Both the position numbers and the translations under genes were made by a program. Positions 24,759-34,125 of a stretch of DNA of 64,000 nt are shown here, piece by piece. The DNA is from FEB-25 sp963726315 (GTDB lineage Bacteria > Chloroflexota > Anaerolineae > Anaerolineales > UBA4823): contig CAVSBZ010000007.1 in assembly GCA_963726315.1 (NCBI GenBank), forward strand, positions 434,001 through 498,000, in the 5' to 3' direction. The notes below the pieces were generated by a model. The model did not search any database and was not told the origin of the DNA. It saw only the letters and a list, made by a program, of their open reading frames with translations. The number at the start of each line of letters is the position of its first letter. Position 1 is the first letter of the stretch.

Positions 24759-26414
24759 TCAGAGGTCTGAGGAAAGCTGGAAATCACCGTCCTCGAGGAT
24801 GCCGGCCAGGATGGTTTTCATGGTGGGAGAGGAAGTGGGTGAAAGCGACTGGAGGGCAAACTTTTTGAGCCTGACGAAACCGGGCCAGATGCCATCTTCC
24901 TGGATGAAATCGGTGAATGGGAGGGAGGAACGGTAGATCTGATAATATAGGAACCGACGGGCATTGCGCTGGTACTCCTGAGGAATAGAAATTTGATCGA
25001 TTGTCAGAAAATCTTGCGCAAGCTGGCGGTACTCCTGGAGTGAGCTGGGGAAAAAGACAGTGGGGAGTTGGGTGAAACGGGCACGACCGGCACATAGCAC
25101 CGGAACACCCATGATCGAGGCTTCGAGACCAATGGTGGAGTTGTACACCATAATGAATTTTGACCGCTGGATAAGCTCGTATGAGCTGAGGGGCTGCTGT
25201 GAATCGATGAAGATAAGGTTGGGAAGAGAATCAGCCTGGTTTTGTGAGACCCATTGGCTAACGCTCTCCTGGCTGGATTTTCCGGGGCGGGTTTCATCCG
25301 GATGAGCTCGCACCACGAATAAAGTATCTGGGTGGTCACGGGCGATCTCCAACACCAGGTCGAGCCAGGCAAACATGTGCGGAAAGAGTACGTTGGAGTG
25401 CGGCTGGCTGGTATCGAAGATGACATTGGTAAAGACAGGCACAATCTGCTTGAAGGCACCGGCACGCTCTACAAAGCTTGCATCCAACCCCTTCATCTCA
25501 GGCCAGAACTGGACACCAGCCATGGAAAACTGACCATGAAAGCGCTGGCTGATATAAGCATCCAGCCTTTCATCCTGCGCAGGGCTCAGCCTGAAATCAT
25601 CGGGTACATGCAGTGGGTAAGCGGTGGCTTCTCCCGGGGTGAAGAATGCGCTGAACGGCTGCAGACCCACTTCATGGGTGATGCAACGGATGCCTCGTTG
25701 AGACGCCACCCAGCGGGCGGTTGCCTCGGGAAAGAACTGCCCGTTGAACAGGACAACTGCCTGCGGAGAGGTATTATCCAACAGGGTGGAAAATTCTTGA
25801 GCTACGTGATAAGCGGAGAGGATGTATTTCTGATATAGGGAGCGGGTTGGCACATCATCCGGCAGGTGGTGGCGGCGCAGCACCCAACGCATCGAAGGGA
25901 GAACCAGCCGTCCGAGAGGCAGGTCTGGAGCTGTCGCTCCGTAGGGAGAACCATTTTCTGCTCGAGAGCGGTACTCAAATCCCATCAAGCCGTCCAGGGA
26001 GAGACCGCGCAGCAATTCGATGAGCTCTGCGTGGTTTTGGTAAGTGAAGGGAATTGCCAGGCTACTCGAATAGAACCAACGCGATTGCGCGATGCAGGCT
26101 TTGCAAGGGGGAGCCTTGGCTGGATCATTCCGGTCAGTGCCTAAAACACATCGGCTCATACCTGCCTGGCAGACAAAGTGAACTACAGGGACTTTTTGGA
26201 GACGGAGCACCCAGGCTGTAAGCAGGGAAAATGCGGCATTCAAACTCATCCCGACCAGGCGGGTGGAGGCATTGAACAAGACCACCGGTTTTACCTCGGG
26301 ATCGGAGTGGGTGTGGCGGCTGAGCTGGGAGCTGTAGTTGAAGGTGCGCAGGTTGATTTTTTGCCGCTGAAGGCGCTGTAGCAGCACTTCAGCGAATTGG
26401 AGCTTATCTGGCAT
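24759..26414 (-). CDS. Capsule-polysaccharide-type GT-B transferase (KpsC/CDP-glycerophosphotransferase-like fold)
   Basis: 551 residues, soluble, no signal. The C-terminal half has FPHMFAWLDLVLEIA, LFVVRAHPDETRPGKSS and, most telling, FIMVYNSTIGLEASIMGVPVLCAGRARF, the nucleotide-sugar pocket of the capsule synthesis/KDO transferase and glycerophosphotransferase group. The N-terminal half contains CQAGMSRCVLGTDR and APPCKACIAQSRWF; this cysteine cluster is unusual and might bind a metal. HEVGLQPFSAFFTPGEAT near 250 is also conserved in the group. The donor may be a CMP- or nucleotide-linked acid sugar, fitting the neighbouring NeuA/NeuB genes, but that is inference. It is separated from neuB by a 118-base gap. 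Confidence 0.7.
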   Translation of the reverse strand: MPDKLQFAEVLLQRLQRQKINLRTFNYSSQLSRHTHSDPEVKPVVLFNASTRLVGMSLNAAFSLLTAWVLRLQKVPVVHFVCQAGMSRCVLGTDRNDPAKAPPCKACIAQSRWFYSSSLAIPFTYQNHAELIELLRGLSLDGLMGFEYRSRAENGSPYGATAPDLPLGRLVLPSMRWVLRRHHLPDDVPTRSLYQKYILSAYHVAQEFSTLLDNTSPQAVVLFNGQFFPEATARWVASQRGIRCITHEVGLQPFSAFFTPGEATAYPLHVPDDFRLSPAQDERLDAYISQRFHGQFSMAGVQFWPEMKGLDASFVERAGAFKQIVPVFTNVIFDTSQPHSNVLFPHMFAWLDLVLEIARDHPDTLFVVRAHPDETRPGKSSQESVSQWVSQNQADSLPNLIFIDSQQPLSSYELIQRSKFIMVYNSTIGLEASIMGVPVLCAGRARFTQLPTVFFPSSLQEYRQLAQDFLTIDQISIPQEYQRNARRFLYYQIYRSSLPFTDFIQEDGIWPGFVRLKKFALQSLSPTSSPTMKTILAGILEDGDFQLSSDL

Positions 26415-26532
26415 GGTTAGTGATGCCTGGATGATACGTAATCAGATTGACAGGATGTAATATTGGCAGATGGTGAGGTGTAGCATGGGGAGACATCATT
26501 ATCTTTAGGGCTATCAAACAATAACTAAGAGA

Positions 26533-27408
26533 TCAATCTTTCACCCGGCGCAGCTTGCGCAGGGAGGGGACTTCGCTATCATAGACGCGCTTGACTCCAT
26601 CTCCCAATGCCTGCTCGGTGACACGGATATACTTAACCAGGCGTTCCATCCCACCGGGCTCGACCGAGGCTGCCTGGTCGCTGCCCCACATGGCTCTATC
26701 GAGGGTGATGTGCCGTTCAACCAGGCAGGCGCCCATGGATACGGCAACGACGGTGGGGATCAAACCGACCTCGTGACCCGAATAGCCTATTGGGCAGGAA
26801 AATTCTTCCACGAGAGTGCGGATCATCTTCAGGTTCAACTCCTCAGGGTCACACGGGTAGGTGCTGGTAGCGTGGGTGATGAGCAGGTTATCCTCACCCA
26901 ATATTTTTACTGCCGCCTTGATCTGGCGCATGGTGGACATGCCGGTTGAAAGGATGACCGGCTTGCCTGTGTTACGGGCATGCAACAAGAGGTTTTTATC
27001 GGTCAGAGAGGCGGAGGGAATTTTATAGCAGATGGGGTTGAACTGCTGCAGAAAATCAACCGAGGGTTCGTCCCAAACCGACGCAAACCAGGGAATATTC
27101 TTCTGCTGGCAGTAACGGTCAATTTCGCGGTATTCATTCAAGTCAAACTCAACCTTGTAACGATAATCCAGGTACGAGATATACCCCCAGGGCGTCTCGC
27201 GCATATGCTTCTGCTGGTCAGGCGGGACGCACAGCTCAGGGGTACGTTTTTGAAGCTTTACAGCATCGATGCCTGTTTTTGCAGCTACATCGATCAGCGA
27301 TTTTGCAATATCAACACTGCCATTATGGTTAATGCCAATCTCAGCGACGATAAAAGTCGGGTAGCCCTCACCCACATTTCGATTACCGATCATAATTTCA
27401 CGTGGCAT
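26533..27408 (-). CDS. N-acetylneuraminate synthase family protein (NeuB-like), without SAF domain
   Basis: 291 residues; a TIM-barrel synthase that condenses phosphoenolpyruvate with an N-acylated hexosamine or a hexose (or its 6-phosphate) to give a nine-carbon 2-keto-3-deoxy acid. Motifs: FIVAEIGINHNGSVDIAK, VKLQKRTPELCVPP, YKIPSASLTDKNLLL, ILSTGMSTMRQI, HATSTYPCDPEELNL, IGYSGHEVGLIPT and ERHITLDRAMWGSDQAAS. The antifreeze-like SAF domain that usually follows (about 60 residues) is absent, and the protein ends at RKLRRVKD. The SAF domain contributes substrate contacts across the dimer in characterised NeuB, so the acceptor may be different here. The next gene upstream is a cytidylyltransferase-phosphatase fusion, an obvious partner. 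Confidence 0.92.
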   Translation of the reverse strand: MPREIMIGNRNVGEGYPTFIVAEIGINHNGSVDIAKSLIDVAAKTGIDAVKLQKRTPELCVPPDQQKHMRETPWGYISYLDYRYKVEFDLNEYREIDRYCQQKNIPWFASVWDEPSVDFLQQFNPICYKIPSASLTDKNLLLHARNTGKPVILSTGMSTMRQIKAAVKILGEDNLLITHATSTYPCDPEELNLKMIRTLVEEFSCPIGYSGHEVGLIPTVVAVSMGACLVERHITLDRAMWGSDQAASVEPGGMERLVKYIRVTEQALGDGVKRVYDSEVPSLRKLRRVKD

Positions 27409-27476
27409 AGTATTTCACCTTTCTGATCTATTTATTTCCGGGAATAATGATTACTACGAACGAAAAAGAATGAAAT

Positions 27477-28688
27477 CTACCCCTGGTTGTTGAGAATACG
27501 GTCGCACAATTCCCTCACCGCACCACGGCCACCAGGGCGAGATAACACCACATCCGCCTGTGGGATCACATCTGGGTGGGCATCCGCGACGACGACTGCA
27601 CAACCGACCAGCGGAAAGCACGATAAATCATTCACGTCATTACCAAGGTAAACCACGTGGGCTGGGTCAAGCTGGCGTTCGAGAATCAGCCGCTTTAATG
27701 TGGTTGACTTATCGGACAAACCCTGGATAACGGGCAGGTTTAATTTTTGGCAGCGGGCAGCGACCACCGGGTTCGTCTCGGTGGAAAGGACAACCATGGG
27801 GATCCCTGCTTTATGAAGCATTCCAATCCCTAATCCATCCCGGCGGTTGGCAGCAACCATTTCGTGCCCATCCTGGTCCACCCACACACGGTCATCGGTC
27901 ATCACGCCATCAAAATCCAAAACCAGCAGATCGACCTTCGGCGGCAAGGGTCGTTTACTGCTGCCTGGATGGACCATTGGCAGGTCACCCTGGGAGATGA
28001 TCCATTCTGCAAGCTGCCAGTCGCGCAACGTGTCAATATCGATGGCATAACGAGGATCCATGTGCAGCGGCAGGATGACATCTCCACTCAACGAATTCTT
28101 TTTGAGGATGGTGGACACCCGTATAGCATCAATGTGACCGGTCTGCCAGTAGGTTTGGGGAAGCGCCTGGCGTGGGGCGTTATAGGGTTCATCCACACCA
28201 GGGAAGGCAAGTAAGGGAGACATGTGACCCTGGTCATCCATGCGCCACATTTTATAGGGGTTTTGACCAGATGGGATCACACCACGCATCGAATCAGCTT
28301 CGGGATGCTCGAGTAGGATCTGCAGCGCCTGGTCGACACAGTCGGGTGGGCGAAGCGGCGAGGTGGGTCGGAGCTGCACCACCACGTCTGGCTGATAGCC
28401 TTCTTTTTCTTTGAGCCAATGCAGGGCATGGGTGAAGACGGGCAGGTCGGTGGTGTCGTCGCGGGAAAACTCCTCCGGACGCAGGAAGGGGGCTTCAGCA
28501 CCGAAGCTTTGTCCAGTACAGGCAATCTCATCATCATCGGTCGATACGATGGTGCGAGTCACCTGCCTGGATTGCTGCGCCGCAGCAATCGAGTATGCCA
28601 GGAGCGGGTAGCCGGCGAGAGGCTTGATATTTTTGCGGGGAATGCTTTTGGAGCCTCCCCGAGCAGGGATTAGAGCAAGGATTTCCAT
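27477..28688 (-). CDS. Fusion of acylneuraminate cytidylyltransferase and KdsC-like HAD phosphatase
   Basis: 403 residues in two domains. Residues 1-230 form a NeuA-type domain: LALIPARGGSKSIPRKNIKPL, QLRPTSPLRPPDCVDQAL, YWQTGHIDAIR and DPRYAIDIDT. Residues ~250-403 form a HAD phosphatase of the KdsC type: DFDGVMTDDRVWVDQDG with the nucleophile Asp near 257, VLSTET as motif II, GLSDKSTTLKRL with the Lys and YLGNDVNDLSC as motif III. The same two-domain order occurs in animal CMP-sialic acid synthetase and in bacterial KDN synthesis proteins. A phosphatase suggests that the upstream NeuB product is a 9-phosphate that is cleaved before or with CMP transfer; this is inference. Confidence 0.92.
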   Translation of the reverse strand: MEILALIPARGGSKSIPRKNIKPLAGYPLLAYSIAAAQQSRQVTRTIVSTDDDEIACTGQSFGAEAPFLRPEEFSRDDTTDLPVFTHALHWLKEKEGYQPDVVVQLRPTSPLRPPDCVDQALQILLEHPEADSMRGVIPSGQNPYKMWRMDDQGHMSPLLAFPGVDEPYNAPRQALPQTYWQTGHIDAIRVSTILKKNSLSGDVILPLHMDPRYAIDIDTLRDWQLAEWIISQGDLPMVHPGSSKRPLPPKVDLLVLDFDGVMTDDRVWVDQDGHEMVAANRRDGLGIGMLHKAGIPMVVLSTETNPVVAARCQKLNLPVIQGLSDKSTTLKRLILERQLDPAHVVYLGNDVNDLSCFPLVGCAVVVADAHPDVIPQADVVLSRPGGRGAVRELCDRILNNQG

Positions 28689-28709
28689 GTGGGTCTATCC
28701 AATCGTTGA

Positions 28710-29552
28710 CTACCAGGCAGTCCAGCCACCATCGACCACCAGGTTGGAACCGGTCATATAAGATGAGGCATCCGATGCCAGGAAAAGAATGGCGCCGTTC
28801 ATCTCGTCTTTGTTCGCCATACGGCCCATAATGGTGCGGGCGGAGTAGGCTGTGAGGAATTCCTCATCGTGGTTATTGTAGATACCACCCGGAGTGAGGG
28901 CGTTGACGCGGATCTCGCTACCGGCATAGTAGGCGGAGAGATAGCGGGTGAGTCCCAACACACCGGCTTTGGTGACCGAATAATACACCGGCTTATAAGA
29001 CGTTTGCAGACCACCACGCTGGTAGATGCGCTGATCGGGAGCGACCAAACCATAAGTGGAGCATATATTGATAATGGAGCCTTTCTTTCCCTGGGCGAGC
29101 ATCGGCTTGACGGCTGCCTGGCAGCACAGGAACATACCGGTCAGGTTTACATCCAGGGCAGCTTTCCAGGCATCTAGCGGGTAGTCTTCGAAGGAACCGG
29201 AGAGTGCGCCGCGTTTTGCATTCGCCACCAGTGCATCCGGGTCGAACTTGGGGTCTAGGGCAGCAGAGTTGACCAGGATATCCAACCGACCGAACGTCGC
29301 TAGGGTTTCAGCGACCAGGTTACGGACCGACTCAGGCTGCGTGACGTCGGTAGTGATCCCCAGGCAGTGGTAACCATCCTGGATCAATGAGGTGGCGAGG
29401 ACATTGATGCCATCCGCATTAAGATCGGCAACGACTACCGCAGCACCGGCTTCTGCGAGAGTACGGCAGAATTCCTTTCCCAGCAAGCCTGGTCCACCAG
29501 TGACGACGGCGACCCTACCTGAAAGGTCGAATTTTTGCAATACAGCATTCAT
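28710..29552 (-). CDS. SDR oxidoreductase, PtmA-like
   Basis: 280 residues from ATG 29552. The classical SDR motifs are TGGPGLLGKEF (the GxxxGxG loop with GLLG, typical of sugar-locus SDRs named PtmA), VNSAALDPKFD, IINICSTYG with the Ser and YYSVTKAGVLGL with YxxxK, ending YMTGSNLVVDGG. PtmA relatives are found beside NeuB and NeuA homologues in loci for legionaminic-acid-type sugars, matching its position 21 bases upstream of the CMP transferase fusion. An ATG at 29564 sits only one base from the GGAG and is therefore less likely. Confidence 0.87.
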   Translation of the reverse strand: MNAVLQKFDLSGRVAVVTGGPGLLGKEFCRTLAEAGAAVVVADLNADGINVLATSLIQDGYHCLGITTDVTQPESVRNLVAETLATFGRLDILVNSAALDPKFDPDALVANAKRGALSGSFEDYPLDAWKAALDVNLTGMFLCCQAAVKPMLAQGKKGSIINICSTYGLVAPDQRIYQRGGLQTSYKPVYYSVTKAGVLGLTRYLSAYYAGSEIRVNALTPGGIYNNHDEEFLTAYSARTIMGRMANKDEMNGAILFLASDASSYMTGSNLVVDGGWTAW

Positions 29553-29646
29553 TTGTATTCCCATTCTCCTTGATATAGCTTTAGTTTTGATAATAGGGCG
29601 TACGGCTTCAAGTTAACCGCTTAATTATCATCCCTATATGGATCAA

Positions 29647-31260
29647 TCAAGGAAGCTGTTCGGGTGAATAAAAGTAGATTTCTCCATCTGGGGTTTGGGC
29701 ATAAAGAGACAAATTTCTGGTTAAATTTTTCAACCGTATGGCGGATTTATCTCCATATAATTCCTGGAATTGCTGGTAGCGAGTATTAAACAATACCAAG
29801 GCAGCTCCATTTTCGCGAAATATAATCTGGGCAGGATCTGCAAGGTCATCACCATAACGGTTGGTTAAGGTTTGGATGGTTTGGTCAACTAATTCTGATA
29901 GATCATAGGCAGGACGACCGGTATAGAATAATAAGAAAGCTGACTCGTTCGAAATGATCGGAGTTTCCGCAGGAAGTATCTCGACTAAATTCAATATTTT
30001 TGTATTTCGCCAGGCTTTAGCGGTGTAGCCGGCTCCTTCCCGGTGATAAAGAGAGACCAGATCGGCAGTATCATGCAGGTAGGAGATAAATATCCCGACG
30101 GCGAAACCAAGGGGGATGATAAATAACCACCTGGCTGATGGCCATGGTCGAATAAAGAAAAGGACTAATGAGAAGATACCCAATAAGATTGCAATGTGGA
30201 CAGGTAGGAACGTACGGCTGATCAGATCGGGTGCCGGAGAGGTAAAAATGTAGCTAAACCCAAGGATGAATAGGTAGGCAGCAGCCAAGACCAACAACAA
30301 AATAGCTAAAACCAATCCATTCGGGGGGTCAAGAAGTTTCTGGTTGGTTTTTCGCATTCGCCAGACCACAACGGAAAAAAGGACCAGAAAAATAAGGAGG
30401 AAAATGACGATTAAATTCTGGGCGAGGTTGTATGAGTAGCGGGGCAGGATTGAGGTAAAAGGAAGCCAGGACCAGAATATTTCCATCGCGGCCAGCTTAA
30501 ATTCAGTAAATCGCTCAGTAAAGTTTATCTGGACCGGGTAACTCCTCACACCAAGTGACTGAACCCTTAACCAAACCAACCAGAGTATGGTCGGCACACA
30601 GCCCAGCACTCCATAAATCAATGCATCACTTGCCCGATTTTTCCAGGGCTTATGCTCAAAAATCACCAGGATGAACACGCCGGTGAATATGAATGCAAGC
30701 CCGGAATAGCGGGTAAGCGTCGCCAGCCCAACGGCTGCACCAGCAATTAGCAGCTGATAAGTACGATTGGATTTTAAGAAAAGTAAGAGCAAGCATAAAC
30801 TTGATAATCCAGTGAACAGGAACAGCGGTTCAGACATGGCCCCACTGAAGACATCCACCACAACCGGCATACTAAAAAGCATCAGGCTGCTGACAATGGA
30901 AAGCCATGCGGATTGGGTGTAGGCATAGATCGTAATTCCCAATACCAGGATGGTCGATCCGAACAGGATGATATCCATCCAACGGGCTGCGGTAACCAGG
31001 TCCGCACCGAATAATCCGAAGAAACCTAGAACGAGGGAGTAAAAGGGGGGATGTAAGGACAGGGGATGGAATGCGCCTGATGCACCGTAAAGACCCAGGC
31101 CATGTCCCTGGATCAGATTGCGAGCGGAGACAATATATTCGGTGGAATCGCTGTAAACCCACGGACCCCAGACAGTGCTGTAGAATATCATGACCGATCC
31201 CATCAGGGCAATGATGGCGACCAGCACTACGGTCAGGTTTTGCTTACTCAAACCTTTCAT
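29647..31260 (-). CDS. Multi-pass membrane glycosyltransferase (GT39/PMT-like)
   Basis: About 537 residues from ATG 31260; a TTG at 31296 would overlap the previous gene. At least ten hydrophobic helices are visible, the first LTVVLVAIIALMGSVMIFY. The first outside loop, YSDSTEYIVSARNLIQGHGLGLY and FHPLSLHPPFYSLVLGFFGLF, has the acidic residue and the HPP..S pattern of the ArnT/PMT clan. A soluble tail of about 110 residues (ILPAETPIISNESAFLLFYTG) follows the last helix. It would use a polyprenyl-phosphate sugar on the outer side. No close assignment possible. Confidence 0.75.
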   Translation of the reverse strand: MKGLSKQNLTVVLVAIIALMGSVMIFYSTVWGPWVYSDSTEYIVSARNLIQGHGLGLYGASGAFHPLSLHPPFYSLVLGFFGLFGADLVTAARWMDIILFGSTILVLGITIYAYTQSAWLSIVSSLMLFSMPVVVDVFSGAMSEPLFLFTGLSSLCLLLLFLKSNRTYQLLIAGAAVGLATLTRYSGLAFIFTGVFILVIFEHKPWKNRASDALIYGVLGCVPTILWLVWLRVQSLGVRSYPVQINFTERFTEFKLAAMEIFWSWLPFTSILPRYSYNLAQNLIVIFLLIFLVLFSVVVWRMRKTNQKLLDPPNGLVLAILLLVLAAAYLFILGFSYIFTSPAPDLISRTFLPVHIAILLGIFSLVLFFIRPWPSARWLFIIPLGFAVGIFISYLHDTADLVSLYHREGAGYTAKAWRNTKILNLVEILPAETPIISNESAFLLFYTGRPAYDLSELVDQTIQTLTNRYGDDLADPAQIIFRENGAALVLFNTRYQQFQELYGDKSAIRLKNLTRNLSLYAQTPDGEIYFYSPEQLP

Positions 31261-31270
31261 GCGAATTTTT

Positions 31271-32254
31271 TTATTTGGATTGCTGTGAGAATGCAAGGGC
31301 AGTCAATGATAGACGTAATACCTGAACGCCATCCTGAAGGCTGCAAAGCGGTTCAATATCCCCATTCAACAGGTTACGGAAGTGGCGCAGCTCATCCAGG
31401 AACATCCAATTGCGCTCGAACCCTTCTGGTGGGTAGATTTCTTGTAATGTAACTTCCTTATCACCCTCGCCAGGTTTGGTCAGGCGGACGATGCCATCAG
31501 CATTGTCCCAGCGCAAGCTGCCGTGTGTGCCGATAATTTCCAGCCAATGGGAGGCAGGGCGCTGGAGGTAATCGAGGTGAACGCTGCCAACTGCTCCGCT
31601 GGCAAAAAGCAATGCAATCTCAGCAGTATCTTCCACCGGCAGATTCAGACCTGCACGGCTGGTGTAGGCTGACAGTGATTCAACCTCGCCAAGGAGCCAG
31701 CGCAGGTAATCTAATGGATGGGATAAAGTGAGTACCACGCCCCCGCCCAGCTCGCGTCGGGCAGCATATCCCTGTTTGTAATTTTCCCAGGGATGCCAGT
31801 CGGGGAGATATTCACCCCAATGGGCGTGAGCGGAAACAGGTTTTCCAATCGCTCCACCATCCAGCAACTTTTTTACCTGCTGTAAACCAGGGTGAAAGCG
31901 GAACTGGAACCCGACCAATACCTGGCAGTGGTTCTGTTGGACGGTGTCTTGCAGCTCATCTAGCTTTGCCAGGGAATGGGAAACGGGTTTTTCGATCATT
32001 AGATGGCAGCCGCATTGTGCGGCGGGAACGGCGACATCCATGTGCAGGGCAGTGGGATTGGATATAATCACTGCATCGGGTTGATAAGCCAGTGCAGCAC
32101 GCAGGTCACTCTCGACCGGAAAATCTTTTAGCTCATCATCGGGGAGGGTGGATTGGTGAGTATGGTAGACCAGGAGATCCCGCTCTCCCAGAGTGAGCAG
32201 GTTGCGAAAGTGTCGCCGACCTATGGATCCAAACCCTGCGATCAGGTATTTCAT
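31271..32254 (-). CDS. Gfo/Idh/MocA family oxidoreductase
   Basis: 327 residues. An N-terminal Rossmann fold (YLIAGFGSIGRRHFRNL, then VIISNPTALH and MIEKPVSHSLAKL with the EKP lysine) is followed by the alpha/beta dimer domain with VGFQFRFHPGLQQV, GGGVVLTLSHPLDYLRWL and the C-terminal strands. Family members oxidise or reduce sugars or nucleotide sugars, for instance 3-dehydrogenation. In legionaminic-type loci a relative (PtmF) accompanies PtmA and NeuB homologues. Four-base overlap (ATGA) with the GT gene at 32251. Confidence 0.88.
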   Translation of the reverse strand: MKYLIAGFGSIGRRHFRNLLTLGERDLLVYHTHQSTLPDDELKDFPVESDLRAALAYQPDAVIISNPTALHMDVAVPAAQCGCHLMIEKPVSHSLAKLDELQDTVQQNHCQVLVGFQFRFHPGLQQVKKLLDGGAIGKPVSAHAHWGEYLPDWHPWENYKQGYAARRELGGGVVLTLSHPLDYLRWLLGEVESLSAYTSRAGLNLPVEDTAEIALLFASGAVGSVHLDYLQRPASHWLEIIGTHGSLRWDNADGIVRLTKPGEGDKEVTLQEIYPPEGFERNWMFLDELRHFRNLLNGDIEPLCSLQDGVQVLRLSLTALAFSQQSK

Positions 32255-33234
32255 GAATTGATCAGGATGTGCAAACGGTTGTATAGCCCGAGTGCCAGGC
32301 GTTTGATAAGAGGATTACGCATGATCCGATTGGTGGAGCGGTGCGAAGATGCCGACACAGCACCAGCCTCGGCTGAAAGACCCAGGCGTTTCGCTTCGGT
32401 AGCATTCTCAGGGCTGATCACATTTCCAAGCAGGCGGGTGACCGGAGTATATGTGCTCAGGCGGAGATAGCCGCGTTGATCGACCGAGTTTTCGAGCTCG
32501 ATCATTTTCCCCATCAGGTTCTTATCCCAGGGAGGCAAAACTTCAAGCATGAGCTGGCGAGTGGTGACGAACTGGTGGTGCCCGGCGGAGGCCAATGTGC
32601 TCACCCCATGGTAGCATAGCCCGATATCCTCAAGACCATTGACTTCGGTCTGGTAGCTTTCCCAGCTGCGGCCCATGTTATCGATATAATGCTGTTCGAG
32701 CTCGCGTGGGATGAGAAAGCCGCGCGACACCTGGACGTCTGGTTGCCCCGCAAATGCTTCAATAGTCTGTGTGGCATACCGCAGGTGGGAGCGGATGTAA
32801 AAACCGGTCACCAAACCCACATGCGGGTAAGTCTCCATGATCTTCAGGTGAGCATCCAGCCAACCCGGCAGGAAGAGCACATCATCATCCGAATAAGCCA
32901 CGATCTCACCTGGGGCGGCACGAAAAATAACCTGTAAGGCGCTGATCTTGCCTATGTTGGAGCTGGAGAGGATCAGGTAGTTGATCTGCCCCTGGTCGCG
33001 CAGCTGGCACAGGTAGCTCACCAGCTCGGGGCAGCTGCCGTTATCGAAAACGATCAAATCGTGTGGCTCGGGGGTATCGGCGATCAAGCTCTCCAAGCTC
33101 AGCCGCGTGACTGCCAGGCGCTCGGCAAAGTAGCCCGCCTGGTTGGGCAGGTAGGTTAGCATCGCCAGGGTGATGCGTGAAGGGCTGTATTCGGTGAGCT
33201 GACCGCGGTTAGGGTTTATTCCTATTCTGGGCAT
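32251..33234 (-). CDS. GT2 glycosyltransferase
   Basis: 327 residues. LAMLTYLPNQAGYFAERLA opens the GT-A domain near residue 24, then DLIVFDNGSCPELVSYL, SSSNIGKISALQVIF, AYSDDDVLFLPGW with the metal-binding Asp triad near 117, and a C-terminal acceptor region including VNGLEDIGLCYHG near 195, where ED would be the base. The last ~70 residues are not conserved. Donor and acceptor unknown; the gene lies between a methyltransferase and the Gfo/Idh oxidoreductase. Confidence 0.8.
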   Translation of the reverse strand: MPRIGINPNRGQLTEYSPSRITLAMLTYLPNQAGYFAERLAVTRLSLESLIADTPEPHDLIVFDNGSCPELVSYLCQLRDQGQINYLILSSSNIGKISALQVIFRAAPGEIVAYSDDDVLFLPGWLDAHLKIMETYPHVGLVTGFYIRSHLRYATQTIEAFAGQPDVQVSRGFLIPRELEQHYIDNMGRSWESYQTEVNGLEDIGLCYHGVSTLASAGHHQFVTTRQLMLEVLPPWDKNLMGKMIELENSVDQRGYLRLSTYTPVTRLLGNVISPENATEAKRLGLSAEAGAVSASSHRSTNRIMRNPLIKRLALGLYNRLHILINS

Positions 33235-33246
33235 TTGTTTTTCACA

Positions 33247-34125
33247 TTATGAGGTGACAATGGGTAACCAGGCGCGTTGAGGAGCAAGGCGCTCAACAAT
33301 ACGGCGGCGGAAGAACCCGAACTGGCGGTGGAAGTGCACCTGCCGATCGGGTTTGAATACATACTGAGTGCTGCTATCAGCTTGCGCCAGGAGGGTGAGA
33401 TAGAGCGGGATGAGCTCCGAACGAGGCTGCCCGTGGGCTCGTAGCTGGGTAACCCGGTAGCCAGCTTTCTGCACTACCTGGGTGAGTGTGTGTGTGCTGA
33501 AGGAGGTGAGGTGAGCCACTTCGAAGCAATCATGAGCGTACAGGTTGGGCACTTCCAGGAGCAGCCAGCTATCAGGTTCAAGTAAGCTGGTACGCAGGTT
33601 TTGAAGATACCCGACCGGATCTGGCAGATGCTCCAACACATGCATCATGCTCACAAGGTTGAAAGGCGGATGACCTGCGTTTTGAAGCTCATCCAGTGAG
33701 GCATAGACCTCCAGCCCCAGGGAGCGGGCATATTGGCGGTAAACTGTTCCCGGTTCAACCCCAACAGCCTCAGCCTGATAGCGGGCTTGAAATTGCTGCA
33801 ATAAGATACCGGTCGAGCAGCCAACATCCAGGATGCGGGCAGCCGAGCTAACCCACGGAGTGATAAATTCCAGCGATACTTTGGCACGGTCAGACTGCAC
33901 TGACAGGTCTTTCGGGTTGGGACCTTCCTGCCCCTGGTACAGCAGGCGGTATTCGGCCTCGTAAAATGCCTGGCTTTCTGCTTCGGTCATGCGCGGCGTT
34001 TGGTAGACCAGCCCACAGCTGCGGCAAATGTTGTTGATCACCGGTTGACCGCGGAATTCGCGCCGGTCAAACAGTGCACTCGCGTTTGCCCCACAAAGAG
34101 GGCAGGGGACAACGATCTCAGTCAT
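33247..34125 (-). CDS. SAM-dependent methyltransferase with N-terminal zinc ribbon
   Basis: 292 residues from ATG 34125, eight bases inside the preceding gene; earlier in-frame starts would run deep into it and give non-protein-like sequence. Residues 6-35 hold CPLC and CRSC, a four-cysteine zinc ribbon. The class I methyltransferase core has RILDVGCSTGILLQQF near 100, VGVEPGTVYRQYA, and VSMMHVLEHLPDPVGYL near 170. The pair resembles sugar C- or O-methyltransferases of the Methyltransf_23 type that methylate nucleotide sugars or glycan ends. The substrate is unknown. Confidence 0.85.
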   Translation of the reverse strand: MTEIVVPCPLCGANASALFDRREFRGQPVINNICRSCGLVYQTPRMTEAESQAFYEAEYRLLYQGQEGPNPKDLSVQSDRAKVSLEFITPWVSSAARILDVGCSTGILLQQFQARYQAEAVGVEPGTVYRQYARSLGLEVYASLDELQNAGHPPFNLVSMMHVLEHLPDPVGYLQNLRTSLLEPDSWLLLEVPNLYAHDCFEVAHLTSFSTHTLTQVVQKAGYRVTQLRAHGQPRSELIPLYLTLLAQADSSTQYVFKPDRQVHFHRQFGFFRRRIVERLAPQRAWLPIVTS

